From: Lapidilactobacillus wuchangensis
GTDB lineage: Bacteria; Bacillota; Bacilli; Lactobacillales; Lactobacillaceae
NCBI RefSeq assembly: GCF_003946645.1
Contig: NZ_RHOU01000005.1
Location: forward strand, 1 to 64,000
DNA: 64,000 nucleotides
Reading direction: 5' to 3'
Notes under the pieces: generated by a model
The model's database searches: none
The model's input: the letters and a program-made list of their open reading frames with translations, nothing else
Told to the model about the DNA's origin: nothing
Shown here: positions 25,259-33,908 of the stretch, one piece after another
Position numbering within the stretch: position 1 is the stretch's first letter
How the letters are laid out: each line of letters begins with the position of its first letter
Position numbers and translations under genes: made by a program

Positions 25259-25738
25259 GTGGGTGCAATTGTAAAAAAGTCATTCAAAGACCAAGACAAT
25301 GGGATGTTACCAAAACGCCCACCGTCTTATTTAGGAAAAATCGCGGCGGCAATGTGGCGGAAAGTTGTTCCCGTTTTAGAGAGTCAATCAGCAGTTCAGC
25401 GAATTGATGCCAACTTAGTGGAAACTTACTGCAGTGCGTATGAAATTTATCGTGAGTCTTATCAGTCTATCAAAGAAGATGGCATTCAAACTGAAATTTA
25501 TGTCAGCCTGCAAAATAATAAAGGCGAAATTGTTGGTAGTGAATTTAGAGGTTACAAAAAGAATCCAGCTACTGGAATTTTTAACGATGCTAGCAAGCAA
25601 TTGACTCTGATTGGGACTCAATTAGGATTGTCACCTAAGAGCCGCGCCGAATTAACTAATCTTAGAGGCGTAAAGACTAAGAATAGTTCGGGTAACGTTA
25701 AGCAAATGAATGCTGAAAAGGCTAAGTTCTTTGGTTAG
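25259..25738 (+). CDS. terS: P27-family terminase small subunit
   Basis: Up to 159 aa. Binds the packaging site and delivers DNA to TerL. Typical P27-family blocks: MWRKVVPVLESQ, YCSAYEIYRES, LTLIGTQLGLSPKSRAEL. The Shine-Dalgarno GAAGGGAGG overlaps the only standard start (GTG 25259); eight bases downstream of it is an in-frame ATT (25268), so initiation there is possible. Confidence 0.88.
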   Translation: MGAIVKKSFKDQDNGMLPKRPPSYLGKIAAAMWRKVVPVLESQSAVQRIDANLVETYCSAYEIYRESYQSIKEDGIQTEIYVSLQNNKGEIVGSEFRGYKKNPATGIFNDASKQLTLIGTQLGLSPKSRAELTNLRGVKTKNSSGNVKQMNAEKAKFFG

Positions 25739-25751
25739 GTGGTGAGATACG

Positions 25752-27629
25752 ATAGATAAAATAGATTTAACTCAGTCAAAAGATGTTATTGGCGCTTTTA
25801 AGTCACAGGATTACAGTCAAATTTTAAAGAAATATGATGATCCAGGTACTCAATATGCTTTAAGCGTACTAATGGGCAAGCAAATTGCTGGTTATAAAAT
25901 GCAACTGGCCTGTTTTCGTCACTTGCAAGACTTGCGCCGAGTTGAAAATAAACTTGATAATTTTAAATATGAGTATGACTTGAAAAAGGTCGATTCTATT
26001 TTAAACTTTGCTGCTGTTTGTCCTGATGTTGATGCTGGTGAGCCGTTACCTTTAATGCCATGGCAAAAGTTTATGCTGCTTCAAGTCATTGCTTGGCGGG
26101 ATCAATACAACAATAAGCGATTTACCGAAGGCTATATTAGTGTTGGCCGTAAGCAAGGTAAAACATATTTGATGGCGATTATTAGTTCATACTCCTTTTT
26201 TGTTGAAGGATATGGGCTGTTTAATCAAGATTATTTATTGGCGTCTAATACCGCCGACCAAAGCACTAAATTATTTAGTTATGTTTCGTTTATGATGCAA
26301 TATTTGATTGACACAAATGATTTCTTTGGCCAAATTGCACTTGATGAAAATATTGAGGTTCAAGCCAATCGTGTTATTGCTAAGAATCAAGTTAATAGGC
26401 TAGTAAAAATCTCCAATGAGTCTGGTAAGTATGATAGTTATCACTTTACGAATGCTATTTATGACGAATCTGGGGATGAAAAAGCTGGTAAATATACTTC
26501 AAGAATTATTACTGGTCAAGCTGATGTTAAAAATCATCAATTTTTAAAGATTTCAACTGCTTATGAGTTTCTAAATACAGAATTTTATAATGATATTAAG
26601 CGCAGCGTTGAGAATATGGAACGCGATTATGACCGTACTTCGGAAAATGAACTTTGTTTGGTTTGGAGTCAGGATAATGAAAATGAGGTTTATCAACCTG
26701 AAACTTGGGTTAAATCTAATCCATTAATGGATTTGCCGGGTAAAAAAGCAAAAAAGACGAGTGATCTGATCACACTTCGCGACACAATGATTAACAAGGG
26801 CAAGCTTAATGAGTTTCAAAATAAGAATATGAATATCTATTTGCAGGTAAATACGGATAGCTATTTGAAGTTGAATGATGTTGAGAAAGCAATAATCCCA
26901 AAATTTACGTTAGCAGCGCGTCCGGTTTATATCGGGTTTGACTATTCTTTATTTAGCGACAATACGGCCTTGGCCTTTTTATTCCCGTATCTTGACGGTG
27001 ATAAAAGAAGATGGTTCATTTATCAACATTCCTTTATTCCATGGCAAAAGGCCGGTTCAATTGACGCTAAAGAGAAACAGGATGGTATTAATTATCGTGA
27101 ATTGGAGAAGCAAGGCTATTGTTCGATTACACGGCACCCACAAGGAATTATTAATGGTGATCAGGTCTATAGCTGGTTAACTAATTTTGTTGAGGATAAT
27201 CAACTGGACGTTTTGTGCTTCGGCTATGATGCCATGGGAGCAACCACATTTACAAAGCGCCTCGAGCAAAACACAGAATGGAATATTTTACCGGTTAAAC
27301 AGCGGACTGGTGAGCTTAAAGATCCAACTAAGTTTCTACAAACCGGATTTATTGAGGGCTCGATAAAAAGATTTGACGATAAGATTATGGAAAAGGCCTT
27401 ATTAAACGCCCAAATTTATGAAGATAAAGTTGGTATTCAAGTTGATAAGGCCAAGGCCACTCTAAAGATTGATGTTGTTGATGCCTTAATTGATGCATTA
27501 TATCAGGGGATGTACCATTTTGAAGATTTTGCTGAAGTAAACGATCCGTCCAAACAGGTTGAGCGAATGTCAGCTGAGCAAGTAGCTGAATATATTAAGT
27601 CAGGAAAATTTGGGTTTGGAGGTGATTAA
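25752..27629 (+). CDS. terL: Terminase large subunit
   Basis: About 625 aa if read from ATA 25752, 585 from ATG 25872. Walker A SVGRKQGKTYLMAI, then ATPase and RuvC-like nuclease (YIGFDYSLFSDNTALAF, CFGYDAMGA, DVVDALIDALYQ). The 40 codons before the ATG read like a normal terminase N-terminus (KKYDDPGTQYALSVL) and contain no ATG, GTG or TTG, while AGGTGGTGAG sits six bases before ATA 25752. Packages phage DNA. Confidence 0.9.
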   Translation: MDKIDLTQSKDVIGAFKSQDYSQILKKYDDPGTQYALSVLMGKQIAGYKMQLACFRHLQDLRRVENKLDNFKYEYDLKKVDSILNFAAVCPDVDAGEPLPLMPWQKFMLLQVIAWRDQYNNKRFTEGYISVGRKQGKTYLMAIISSYSFFVEGYGLFNQDYLLASNTADQSTKLFSYVSFMMQYLIDTNDFFGQIALDENIEVQANRVIAKNQVNRLVKISNESGKYDSYHFTNAIYDESGDEKAGKYTSRIITGQADVKNHQFLKISTAYEFLNTEFYNDIKRSVENMERDYDRTSENELCLVWSQDNENEVYQPETWVKSNPLMDLPGKKAKKTSDLITLRDTMINKGKLNEFQNKNMNIYLQVNTDSYLKLNDVEKAIIPKFTLAARPVYIGFDYSLFSDNTALAFLFPYLDGDKRRWFIYQHSFIPWQKAGSIDAKEKQDGINYRELEKQGYCSITRHPQGIINGDQVYSWLTNFVEDNQLDVLCFGYDAMGATTFTKRLEQNTEWNILPVKQRTGELKDPTKFLQTGFIEGSIKRFDDKIMEKALLNAQIYEDKVGIQVDKAKATLKIDVVDALIDALYQGMYHFEDFAEVNDPSKQVERMSAEQVAEYIKSGKFGFGGD

Positions 27630-27633
27630 ACTG

Positions 27634-27834
27634 GTGAAACAAGTAAATAAAGCAATAAAAGTGTTGGTGAGTTATCTGCCAACACTTTTATTTTTGGCCG
27701 GAATTTTGGCACTAGTCATTAGTGTATGGTTATGGAAACCGATTGTTGGTGGCCTTGCCTTGGGCGTTGCCTTAATTGTTTTAGGGTTAATGTGGGATCG
27801 TGCTGCTGACTTGAAGCAGAAAGGGGGTGATTAA
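27634..27834 (+). CDS. DUF1056-like small membrane protein
   Basis: 66 aa from GTG 27634 (SD GGAGGTGAT). Two hydrophobic segments (LPTLLFLAGILALVISVWLW, GGLALGVALIVLGLMW). Between TerL and portal, the usual site of DUF1056 genes. Confidence 0.7.
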   Translation: MKQVNKAIKVLVSYLPTLLFLAGILALVISVWLWKPIVGGLALGVALIVLGLMWDRAADLKQKGGD

Positions 27835-29006
27835 TGATGTTATTTCGCCCTGCTACGCGCCTTAATAGTTTGTCACTTGATAGTGGTGATGAAATTGACT
27901 TTACTGATCCACGAATTGTTGATTTTTTACATGCCAATGATTATACAAGTGCTGATGAAGCATTGAAGAATAGTGATTTGTATGCATTGGTGGCCAGAGT
28001 GTCAGCGGATGTGGCGACGTCACAATTTATGGCTAATATGCCACGTGCTCAGACACTTTTAGATAATCCGACACCAACGGCTAACAAACATGCTTTCTGG
28101 CAGTCAGTAGCTGCCCAATTGTTATTAGATGGCAATGCTTACGCTTATATGTGGCGGAATGTGAATGGTATTGTGGCGAGATTGGAATATTTAAGACCTT
28201 CTCAGGTATCAGCGTTTTTATTGGATGACGGTTCTGGACTAACCTACAACATTACATTTGATGAGCCCTCAATTGGTATTCTTAATAATGTGCCGCAAGG
28301 AGATGTCCTGCACTTTCGACTATTATCGACTAATGGTGGCAAAACTGGTCGAAGTCCACTACTTTCGTTACAAAATGAATTAAATATTAAGCACAATAGC
28401 AATAAATTGACGTTAGAAGCACTTGGTAAAGCAATCATGCCTAATGGTATTTTGCATATTAAGGGTATGGGTTTACTTGATAATAAACGAAAAATCGCTT
28501 TGTCCAAGGGATTTGAGAAACAAGCAAATGGTTCTAGTGGCCCAGTAGTCCTAGATGACCTTTCAACTTATGATCCACTAGAAATTAAATCTGATGTTTC
28601 CAGTCTATTGTCATCAACCGATTGGACTTCACGACAAATTGCTAAAGTTTATGGCATTCCTGACAGTTATTTAAATGGGCAAGGTGATCAGCAGTCAAGT
28701 ATTGTCATGATTGGCGAATATTATGCCAACGCACTGCATCAATACACAGCTGCAGTTGAATCTGAATTAACTCAGAAATTGAATGTGACGGTTTCAATCG
28801 ACTTGATGCCTGCAATTGACCAAGACTTAAGTTCATATGCAGCTACCGTCGGTGATGCGGCCTCTAAGAAAGTTATCACTACAGAGCAAGCCAATTTCAT
28901 GCTACGAAAGAAAGGCTTCATTCCATCGGATGCGCCTGATTATGATCAAGGGCAACTTGCTAGTACAACTTTGAAAGGTGGTGATAATAAAGATGACAGT
29001 AATTAA
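27834..29006 (+). CDS. Portal protein, HK97 family
   Basis: 390 aa, forms the dodecameric vertex through which DNA passes. Recognisable features: DGNAYAYMWRN, LRPSQVSAF, HFRLLSTNGGKTGRSPL, YGIPDSYLNGQ. RBS AAAGGGGGTGATTA; overlaps the previous stop. Confidence 0.9.
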   Translation: MMLFRPATRLNSLSLDSGDEIDFTDPRIVDFLHANDYTSADEALKNSDLYALVARVSADVATSQFMANMPRAQTLLDNPTPTANKHAFWQSVAAQLLLDGNAYAYMWRNVNGIVARLEYLRPSQVSAFLLDDGSGLTYNITFDEPSIGILNNVPQGDVLHFRLLSTNGGKTGRSPLLSLQNELNIKHNSNKLTLEALGKAIMPNGILHIKGMGLLDNKRKIALSKGFEKQANGSSGPVVLDDLSTYDPLEIKSDVSSLLSSTDWTSRQIAKVYGIPDSYLNGQGDQQSSIVMIGEYYANALHQYTAAVESELTQKLNVTVSIDLMPAIDQDLSSYAATVGDAASKKVITTEQANFMLRKKGFIPSDAPDYDQGQLASTTLKGGDNKDDSN

Positions 29007-29691
29007 TATTAAAGGTGATGTAGTTGACAATTTAACTGGTCAAATCTATTCTTATTTACAAATTCCTGCGGTTTATCCAGCAACGGTTCAGCAAGGTTTG
29101 ACTGATGCGAATGGGGATGACGTGACTTTACAAATTGCTAGTAATGGTGGTGATGTTTTCGCTGCCAGTGAAATTTATACGATGCTACGCCAGTATAGTG
29201 GCAAGGTTAATGTTGAAATTCAGGGTCTAGCGGCGTCAGCAGCTTCGGTAATTGCAATGGCCGGCGATAATATCAAAATGGCGCCGACAGCGTTATTGAT
29301 GATTCATCGGGCTTGGTCAGTGTCACAAGGTAATACTGATGATATGCAACATGAAGCTGCAGTTCTCAACAAAATCGACCAATCAATTGTTGGTGTTTAC
29401 GAAGCAAAAACGGGGATGGATGAACAGAAACTACTTGATTTGATGACTCAAGAAACTTGGTTAACAGCAGATGATGCAACCAAACAAGGATTTGCTGATG
29501 AAATCATGTTTGTTGATGAAAACAAACCCCAGGTGCTTAACAGTGTTAGCCCGGTTGCTAGTAAGAACGCTGTTAATAAATTATTAAATTTAATCAATAA
29601 AGCCAGTTCTTCGGAGAAGAATTCAACTCATAAACATGAGAAGAATCTTCAACAAAGTAAACTGGCTATTTTAATGTCAAAAAAGGAGTAA
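28993..29691 (+). CDS. ClpP-like prohead protease
   Basis: 232 aa. ClpP fold with nucleophile Ser in GLAASAASVIAMAGD and His in LLMIHRAW; IASNGGDVFAASEIY binds substrate. Matures the prohead. ATG 28993 after AAAGGTGGTG. Confidence 0.9.
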   Translation: MTVINIKGDVVDNLTGQIYSYLQIPAVYPATVQQGLTDANGDDVTLQIASNGGDVFAASEIYTMLRQYSGKVNVEIQGLAASAASVIAMAGDNIKMAPTALLMIHRAWSVSQGNTDDMQHEAAVLNKIDQSIVGVYEAKTGMDEQKLLDLMTQETWLTADDATKQGFADEIMFVDENKPQVLNSVSPVASKNAVNKLLNLINKASSSEKNSTHKHEKNLQQSKLAILMSKKE

Positions 29692-29695
29692 TGAA

Positions 29696-30934
29696 ATGAA
29701 CAATATTAACAAAATTAATGATGCTTGGATTGCATCAGGACAAAAGGTATCTGATTTAAATGCCAAACTAAATGCCGCTGTTTTAGATGACAAATTTGAC
29801 GAAAAAACATTCACGGAAATGAAGAACCAACGTGATCAAGAAAAGGCTCATCGTGACGCACTTAAAGACCAACTCGATGAAGCACGAGCTCAAGATGTTT
29901 TGGCAATGGATGATAAGGATAAAAAGCCACTGACGCCAGTTGAGAAAAATCTTAAAGATAAGTTTGTTTCTAACTTTAAGGCCATGATGCGTGGCGATGC
30001 TAAAGTTTTAAATTTAGCCACTTCTTCAACAGATGCTGAAGGCAATGCTATTGGTTTAGTCATTCCTTCAGATATTCAGACGGCTATTCACACTTTAGTT
30101 CGCCAAATGGCCAGTTTGGAACAATATGTAAACGTCGAAAACGTGACGACAGCAAACGGTTCTCGTGTGTATGAAAAAATGTCAACAATTACGCCACTTA
30201 CTGCGCTTGATGACGAAGATGCTGAAATTAAGGATAATGATGATCCTAAATTACAGTTGGTTAAGTATGTTATTAAACGGTTCGCTGGGATCACAACGGC
30301 CACTAATTCGTTATTGAAAGATACAACTGAAAACATTCTAGCTTGGTTGGAAGGTTGGATTGCAAAAAAGGTAGTCGTTACTCGTAATAGCGAAATTACT
30401 AAGGTGCTTAATAATGCTCCCAAGAAGGCCTCAATCAAGAGCTTTGATGATGTGAAGGACTTGAACTTAAACGGCGTTGATCCTGCTATTGCCGCGACAT
30501 CATTTTATTTAACAAATCAAACTGGTTACAGCATTTTGTCAAAGGTCAAAGATGCTATGGGTCGTTATATTATGCAGCCAACAATTGCAGATCCCACCAT
30601 TAAGCAAATCGATGGTAAACAAGTACTGTGTATCGCCGATCGTTGGTTAGCCGATCCTGCTAAGGATACACACCCGCTTTACTTTGGTGATTTAAAGCAG
30701 GCTATTACATTGTTTGACCGGGAACAGATGTCAATTTTAGTAACTAATATTGGCGCCGGTGCGTTTGAAAAAGACCAAACAAAAGTTCGAGTAATTGATC
30801 GCTTTGACGTTCAACCAACCGATACTGATGCAGTTGCGGTTGGTTCGTTCAGCACTATTGCTGACCAAAAAGCTAATTTTGCTGCTGCAGCAGCTACTAC
30901 GGACGCAACTACGACTGATACAACAAAAGCCTAG
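29696..30934 (+). CDS. Major capsid protein, HK97 fold
   Basis: 412 aa. Residues 1-85 are a charged coiled-coil delta/scaffold region likely removed by the protease; the rest is the capsid body (VIPSDIQTAIHTLVRQMASL). An Ala/Thr-rich C-terminus is unusual but short. Confidence 0.9.
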   Translation: MNNINKINDAWIASGQKVSDLNAKLNAAVLDDKFDEKTFTEMKNQRDQEKAHRDALKDQLDEARAQDVLAMDDKDKKPLTPVEKNLKDKFVSNFKAMMRGDAKVLNLATSSTDAEGNAIGLVIPSDIQTAIHTLVRQMASLEQYVNVENVTTANGSRVYEKMSTITPLTALDDEDAEIKDNDDPKLQLVKYVIKRFAGITTATNSLLKDTTENILAWLEGWIAKKVVVTRNSEITKVLNNAPKKASIKSFDDVKDLNLNGVDPAIAATSFYLTNQTGYSILSKVKDAMGRYIMQPTIADPTIKQIDGKQVLCIADRWLADPAKDTHPLYFGDLKQAITLFDREQMSILVTNIGAGAFEKDQTKVRVIDRFDVQPTDTDAVAVGSFSTIADQKANFAAAAATTDATTTDTTKA

Positions 30935-30999
30935 ATTAAATAATAGTCGCTAATAAATAAACAATTCGCTAGGCGGGCGGCTATTAAGGAGGTGGTTGA

Positions 31000-31377
31000 G
31001 TGCCACAATATCTAAAGATTGATGGACTAAAAACATCTTTACGTATTGTTGATACTGGTGATGAAGTAATTGATAAAAGTGTTGATGATCGCTTGGCTAG
31101 CTGTTTGGGTGCTGCAGAAATCTATGTTCAACATTCAGTTGGGGAAGATGTTACTGATTTCTTCAATGATGATGGTGTTAAGGAACTATATGAGATTGCA
31201 GCATATGCCTTGGCCACTACCTACTATCAAAACCCAGCAACGATTACCACAGGCCAACAAACTAATGTTGATCCAGTAATGAACAGTATCATTGGCCAAT
31301 TGCGTGGCGATTATGCTTTACGGAAGGATAGTGTTGCTGATGATGGTTCAATTAACCAACCCAGCACGTTTGGATAA
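31000..31377 (+). CDS. Head-tail connector, gp6-like
   Basis: 125 aa, GTG start after AAGGAGGTGGTTGA. SVDDRLASCLGAAEIYVQHS and IGQLRGDYALR are typical adaptor helices. Confidence 0.8.
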   Translation: MPQYLKIDGLKTSLRIVDTGDEVIDKSVDDRLASCLGAAEIYVQHSVGEDVTDFFNDDGVKELYEIAAYALATTYYQNPATITTGQQTNVDPVMNSIIGQLRGDYALRKDSVADDGSINQPSTFG

Positions 31378-31690
31378 ACTGATTCATTTTGGCAAGCAAG
31401 ATAGTTCAAAAATGAATCAGAATGGTATTCCTATTTTAGGCTTTGTTGAATCCTTTAAAGCATGGGGTGGTGTTTGGCAACTAACGACAACACAATTACT
31501 ACAGATTTCAGGGATGAACCTTAGTGATAATCAAATTTTTGTGGTTCGACACCGTGAATCTTGGACAGATGTAATTGATGCCAAGATTGGAACTAAGGTA
31601 TATCACGTCAAGAGTATTGTCCCTGATGTGGCTGATACACCCACTAGTTATGATCTGGTTACTTTGGAGAAGGTGATTAAGAATGGCTGA
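31343..31690 (+). CDS. Head closure (SPP1 gp16-like) protein
   Basis: 115 aa starting at ATG 31343 inside the previous gene's end. ARLDKLIHFGK and GFVESFKAWGGVWQLTTTQ match head-tail stopper proteins. Confidence 0.8.
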   Translation: MVQLTNPARLDKLIHFGKQDSSKMNQNGIPILGFVESFKAWGGVWQLTTTQLLQISGMNLSDNQIFVVRHRESWTDVIDAKIGTKVYHVKSIVPDVADTPTSYDLVTLEKVIKNG

Positions 31691-32153
31691 TGAATTTGCT
31701 TCTTCAATTGAAGAATGGATGAATCAGGTTGATTTTGCTATAACTCTAACAAATGAGGATAAGGCAAAAATTACTGGTGCTGGTGCTGAAGCATTTACTG
31801 AGGTACTGAAAAAGAATACGCCAAGGTCAGACGTAAATTATAATGCTAAAGGTAAATCAGCAGGTCACGCCAATGCTAAACATGGAAACAGCCACAGAAA
31901 GAAGCAGCACTTGGCCGATTCGATTACTTACAAAAGTGGTCATACTGCTGATAACTTAGCAACTGGTGATACTGATGTTGGTTATAGCGAACACTATTAC
32001 GATTTTTTGGCACGAATTATCAATAATGGTAAAAAGAAAATGTCGCCAAAAGAAATGGCCAATATGTATTACTCAGATAAGTCTCAGCAAGAGGCACAAA
32101 AACCAGTAGAAGAGGCCATGCTGAAAGCCTATAAAGAGGTGCGGGGTCAATGA
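31683..32153 (+). CDS. HK97 gp10-like tail completion protein
   Basis: 156 aa. ITGAGAEAFTEVLKKNTPRS and HLADSITYKSG fit the HK97_gp10 family. Overlaps its neighbours. Confidence 0.82.
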   Translation: MADEFASSIEEWMNQVDFAITLTNEDKAKITGAGAEAFTEVLKKNTPRSDVNYNAKGKSAGHANAKHGNSHRKKQHLADSITYKSGHTADNLATGDTDVGYSEHYYDFLARIINNGKKKMSPKEMANMYYSDKSQQEAQKPVEEAMLKAYKEVRGQ

Positions 32154-32521
32154 CAGCGGTAATGGATGCAACGAATTTACTGAAATCAGCGTCTGTCAAT
32201 GATATTGATGGTGTTTATCCCAATTTATTGTCAGCTGATATTCAGGCCGATACTTCAAAAACAGTAATTCTAGTTACGGATGTTAATGAACGATACGGCA
32301 GCTTTGGTTCAAATCGCAGTACAACCAAGGATTCAACGATTGCACTCAATATTTTTTATGGCATTAACTCAAACGCAAGTAGAGACACAGTGGAAGAAAC
32401 CATTGTGTCTCTTTTTGAAGACAATGACTGGCGAATTATTTATTCGCCTGGTCAGACAATCGATCCAGACACACAGCAAATTACCAAAATAATGCAATTT
32501 TCAAAGACGAAAGGACGTTAA
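32150..32521 (+). CDS. Tail terminator-like (DUF806) protein
   Basis: 123 aa, ATGA overlap. Position and sequence (DVNERYGSFGSNRSTTKDST) fit the DUF806 tail family. Confidence 0.78.
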   Translation: MTAVMDATNLLKSASVNDIDGVYPNLLSADIQADTSKTVILVTDVNERYGSFGSNRSTTKDSTIALNIFYGINSNASRDTVEETIVSLFEDNDWRIIYSPGQTIDPDTQQITKIMQFSKTKGR

Positions 32522-32524
32522 AAA

Positions 32525-33202
32525 ATGGAATTAAAAGGTTTAGCAGATTTTATCATTGGGCTTTATGGGCCAGACGGAACTTTATTAAAGGATAAAGACA
32601 AGGGATTAAGTGAAACGGGTCTTTATAAAGTTGATTTAAATAGTTCAAAAGGTGCAACACAGGCCAATATGACTGGATTAGCGCCAACAGTGACCAAGGT
32701 TTATGGTTCCAATGCAGTTGCAGAACAAAATATTGGGACACCAAGTCCTGCTATCGCTTTAGCAGCTAATGATATTCCACACACTATCTACGATAAAACA
32801 GTTGGACTGGAGAAGGATGAGGTTAATACAGGTTATGCTGCCAGACCCGGTCAAACTTCCATGGGTGGTGTTATTGTTCACTCACAAAGCGCCGATGGTA
32901 CCGTGGATGCATATATGGCATTTCCACAAGGGACTATCACACCTGGCGAAATGAATTTGCAAACTAATACAGAAAACCCAGTTAGTGTTCATGATGCGCT
33001 AACACTTTCAACGCAGGCGCGGGGATCAGATAAGTTAATGTATCAAAAATTTTATTCGGATGAGCCCAATTTTGATTATGAAAAAATGCTGGCGTTTATT
33101 TTTCCAGGTTATGTTGCTAAAACAACATCTGAAGCAGCTCAAACTAGTGGCTCCAGTGAAGCAGCTGGCTCAACACCAAAAACTGATAGTACTACAGCAT
33201 AG
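32525..33202 (+). CDS. Major tail (tube) protein
   Basis: 225 aa. Phi13-type tube protein: FIIGLYGPDGTLLKD at the N-terminus, YDKTVGLEKDEVNTGY in the middle. C-terminus is a Ser/Thr/Ala-rich low-complexity tail. Confidence 0.87.
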   Translation: MELKGLADFIIGLYGPDGTLLKDKDKGLSETGLYKVDLNSSKGATQANMTGLAPTVTKVYGSNAVAEQNIGTPSPAIALAANDIPHTIYDKTVGLEKDEVNTGYAARPGQTSMGGVIVHSQSADGTVDAYMAFPQGTITPGEMNLQTNTENPVSVHDALTLSTQARGSDKLMYQKFYSDEPNFDYEKMLAFIFPGYVAKTTSEAAQTSGSSEAAGSTPKTDSTTA

Positions 33203-33301
33203 TTAGTGCTGAGAAGTGAATTCTAAGTAAATTTCAGACAGAACGATGAGTAACTAATCGTTTGGGTGGGTGTGGTGGCATGTCTAAAAGGAGATTTTTT
33301 A

Positions 33302-33700
33302 ATGAATTACGCAAAAGTAGATGTAACACGAATCGGTATCAAAGAACCAATCTCAGTTCCACAGACAAAAGGGAATTTTCGTCGTTGTTTAGTTGCACTT
33401 CGTGACTTGGCACAGACAGACGTTGATCAAATCAAACGTGATCACGAAAGTAATTCAATTGAAGTTGATGATGATTCATTTGCGATTTCGATGCTTGATG
33501 AATTCCAAAAGCAGTTGGATCATCTTGATAATATGAGTGATTTTATTATTAAAATTTTGCATTTGAAGAAAAAAGATGTCGAAAAACTGGATGATTTAAG
33601 CGCCGATGAGATGGGCGAATTTGTGGGCGAAATTGCCAGTACTGTGATTGGGATTAATAGTCAGGAACCCACAGAAGCTGATTTAAAAAGTAACGCCTAG
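33302..33700 (+). CDS. Tail assembly chaperone, gpG-like
   Basis: 132 aa from ATG 33302 (AAAAGGAG). Acidic, helical. Precedes gpT-like frame and tape measure. Ends ..DLKSNA; the codons TTA AAA AGT precede a possible shift. Confidence 0.85.
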   Translation: MNYAKVDVTRIGIKEPISVPQTKGNFRRCLVALRDLAQTDVDQIKRDHESNSIEVDDDSFAISMLDEFQKQLDHLDNMSDFIIKILHLKKKDVEKLDDLSADEMGEFVGEIASTVIGINSQEPTEADLKSNA

Positions 33701-33905
33701 TCAATATGTTAATGAATTGAATGGTGCCATTGAAGATGCCGACTATTTGGAGCAGCAGGCGTTAGTTGATTTTGGTATTTTACCTGAGGATTTTGAAAAA
33801 TCTGATCATATCAGAATGAATGAAATTCTGAGTGCAAAGCCTAAAGATAAACGTGCCGTTGATGCTTTTGAATTTATGAATTCATTAAGAAAGGGAGGAA
33901 GATAA
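33687..33905 (+). CDS. gpT-like frameshift extension of tail chaperone
   Basis: Open in the +1 frame relative to gpG from 33687 to 33905 (readable as VTPSQYVNELNGAIEDADY..). No ribosome site ahead of the first in-frame TTG at 33717, so expression as a gpG-T fusion by +1 (or -2) frameshift at the A5 run 33685-33689 is expected. Confidence 0.7.
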   Translation, partial: KVTPSQYVNELNGAIEDADYLEQQALVDFGILPEDFEKSDHIRMNEILSAKPKDKRAVDAFEFMNSLRKGGR

Positions 33906-33908
33906 TAA

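Noticed and set aside
33680-33700. Lambda-type -1 frameshift at TTTAAAA
   Set aside because: The -1 frame meets TAA after one codon and does not lead into the T frame.
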